This document shows positions 62,440 to 64,000 of a stretch of 64,000 nucleotides of DNA, in pieces (positions within the stretch are counted from its first letter, which is position 1; the number at the start of each line of letters is the position of its first letter). The notes under the pieces were generated by a model, which saw only the letters and a list, made by a program, of their open reading frames with translations, was not told the origin of the DNA and did not search any database. A program made the position numbers and the translations under genes. This DNA is from Strigamia acuminata (Eukaryota; Arthropoda; Chilopoda; Geophilomorpha; Linotaeniidae), in contig OX442324.1 of the NCBI GenBank assembly GCA_949358305.1, forward strand, positions 8,281,601-8,345,600, given 5' to 3'.

Positions 62440-63600
62440 CAAGGAAGAAGTCAAATTGGCGACCAGTTGAACAACTGCTTTAGAAGCCCTTTTACAAGGT
62501 TTAGTCGAGCAGCGGCGCAATCCAGTCAATTACGATACCAAAAGTGGAAACATTGACAAATGGATTGTGGGATATGAAGCGATTATTGCTACGGATGCGA
62601 AATGTTCCAAGCATTTGTCGATAGTAATGAAGGATGATCCGCTCTCCTGGTAAGTCGAGCAGTTACAGGCTAATGTTTTCCAAGGCTTGAAGATGCCATT
62701 AGGTGTTCACTTCAATTCGTTGTTGGGTGAGTGTTTGGAAAGTAGACTCCATCTTTAAGCTTGGCTTAAAACCAGAAAACAATATGGCTGCCACTTTATT
62801 AGCAGTTTGGCAAAGGTGTGTCTTCACACATACAATCAGCAGGACAAATCATATCATGTACAGGATGAATCCCTTAGGATTTACAAACACAAGTTATATA
62901 ATGCTATAGGACAAATCATAACTAAGACACCGTATTTGGACCAGCATGGATAACTTCTCCAATGCACACAACGACAACACACCGCTACCGTAGGCAATCC
63001 AAATGCCGTCAGCGACGATTCGCTCCAAAACCACTACATGCTGCCCACATTGGCGTTAGGGAACTCTTATGCTTTGGACCAATGAAAGACAGCAATTAAC
63101 CGAAACTTGAGACATCGCTTTTAACGCGCTGAACCTGAAACACGCGTCGAATCTATATACTCGATCACCAACGGGTACTATAACCTAACATTAGGGACAA
63201 GTTGATAACACTATTTCCTACTACTATGAAAGATTTAATGGAGTAAAATCGGATTCGTCGACTGCTTTGTTAGCTATTGTACAGATGCTTGTGGCTCAAA
63301 AAGCAACTGTTGCAATGCCAACTTACTTGGCTGAAGCGGCGGATCTCGTAGCAGAAAACAATCATTTTAAGGAACAGAATGCGTTTTTGCAGAATGGCGC
63401 ATTGCAGGCGGGAATCTCTTCGATTTTTTACCAAGAAAACTGGTATACTCCAGCCAATAACCAGCGCCAAGGAGGTGGAAATTTAACGAGGAGGCCAGCA
63501 AAATCAGCAGCATTTTCAGCAACAACAAACTGGACCCGGATGTTTCCATCAACCTAATTGTACCTGCTGTTCATCTCAAAATAAAGGATGGAATAACAGA
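62440..63600 (+). pseudogene. Gypsy-E gag, broken and split by a solo copia LTR
   Basis: The first part (62480-62703) reads ALLQGLVEQRRNPVNYDTKS, GNIDKWIVGYEAIIATDAKC and VFQGLKMPL, with an internal stop near 62652. After the LTR it resumes at 63191 and, in 63267-63557, shows ALLAIVQMLVAQKATVAMPT, LAEAADLVAENNHFKEQNAF and YQENWYTPANNQRQGGGN, matching the Gypsy-A gag tail (YQNQWYTPHPNQ). The order and spacing agree with Gypsy-A gag. A later CTCCSSQNKGWNNRG continues to 63603, where another element is inserted. Confidence 0.82.
62704..63190 (-). mobile_element. Solo copia LTR (Copia-1 related) with target duplication TTAGG
   Basis: In + orientation TGTTCACTTCAATTC ... AACCTAACA, with TTAGG at 62699-62703 and 63191-63195. 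The middle (GGATTTACAAACACAAGTTA, GGACAAATCATAACTAAGAC) is the reverse complement of the Copia-1 LTR. The two gag halves are contiguous without it. Confidence 0.88.
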
Positions 63601-63604
63601 GGTA

Positions 63605-64000
63605 CAGTGGGGGACAAAAGTAAGTTTACAAACGTATAATGTTGATTCTCCCGGCTGTATCTCGGGAAAAAAGAGGAAAATTAATGAAATTTTAACTGGA
63701 TACTTGTACAACATCCTACTTTATTCATCTAAAATTTTATCAAAATATATCCGTTAGATTCTGAGAAAAAAATTTTTTTGTGAAGTGACATCAAAAATTA
63801 AGAGGCAAAAGTAAGTTAACTATAAAAAAACCTTACAACGATGTCTGTTAATGCTTTGTTGACCATCCTTTACCTAGTAGTATTGCTTTCAATAATTCAG
63901 CCATACTTTCAAACAATTTCAGTAGCATTGATGGAGATATTTTACATCAAATATCAAAAAATGCTAATTTCAACCATGGAACATTTTTTTCTCAATTCTA
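63605..64000. mobile_element. TA-flanked CAGTGGGGGACAAAAG element, cut by the window end
   Basis: After a TA at 63603-63604 it starts CAGTGGGGGACAAAAGTAAG and follows 61663-62433 closely (TGTTGATTCTCCCGGCTGTA, TACAACATCCTACTTTATTC). The other end is beyond 64000. Confidence 0.85.

Overview
This is an AT-rich stretch of an animal genome, not a microbial one. The evidence is a conserved host gene split into small exons with canonical GT/AG splice sites and TE-filled introns, copia- and gypsy-type LTR retrotransposons, TA-flanked inverted-repeat elements, tRNA-derived repeats and several minisatellites. A degenerate TTAGG-type tract at 48781-48930 hints at an arthropod, but only weakly.

Host gene. 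The only single-copy gene I recognise is MON2, on the + strand. It encodes the large Golgi/endosome trafficking protein related to the Sec7 exchange factors. Seven exons are present: 7596-7855, 44930-45160, 45220-45345, 48054-48251, 50822-50946, 55647-55774 and 58746-58851. Their phases fit one another and together they encode the N-terminal DCB/HUS-like part. The gene continues beyond both ends of this part; the start exon and the C-terminal exons are not visible. One intron is about 37 kb and is packed with nested retroelements.

Layout. 1-5170: a gypsy element on the minus strand (pol, gag, PBS, LTR), cut by the left edge. 5170-7595: inverted-repeat elements and AT-rich DNA before the first MON2 exon. 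8377-9873: a broken gag-like ORF with an AT-hook, a solo copia LTR with its target duplication, a copia LTR end with PBS, and a gypsy LTR. 12094-16631: gypsy element C (LTR, PBS, gag, protease, start of RT). 16632-20531: a second gypsy gag-protease module flanked by two LTR copies in inverted, not direct, orientation. 20532-21130: a proline-rich tail ORF. 21131-35213: Copia-2 (minus) with Copia-1 (plus) inserted in its RT. Copia-1 carries an inverted-repeat DNA element in its 3' LTR, and the Copia-2 LTR carries a 1-kb palindrome. 35170-36210: a split gypsy integrase. 36595-43162: Copia-3 (minus), decayed and interrupted by a 1.8-kb insertion. 43619-44890: two minisatellites abutting a MON2 exon. 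46085-47900: a 16-bp satellite split by nested inverted-repeat elements. 48550-57950: introns with palindromic motif clusters, a telomere-like tract, a 19-bp satellite, large inverted repeats and solo LTRs. 58990-60590: a gypsy RT/RNase H fragment. 60590-64000: a gypsy LTR, PBS and gag, interrupted by a TA-flanked element and a solo copia LTR.

The most unusual items are these. Copia-1 is flanked by LTR sequence and intact target duplications, has no reverse transcriptase, and has lost protease and integrase catalytic residues, yet keeps a gag-integrase-like frame of about 880 codons open. A gag-protease module sits between inverted LTRs. At the 5' end of Copia-1 there is a solo LTR, a repeated 176-bp target segment and an LTR stub in tandem. 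A 1-kb palindrome has arms that each carry a tRNA-like Pol III promoter.
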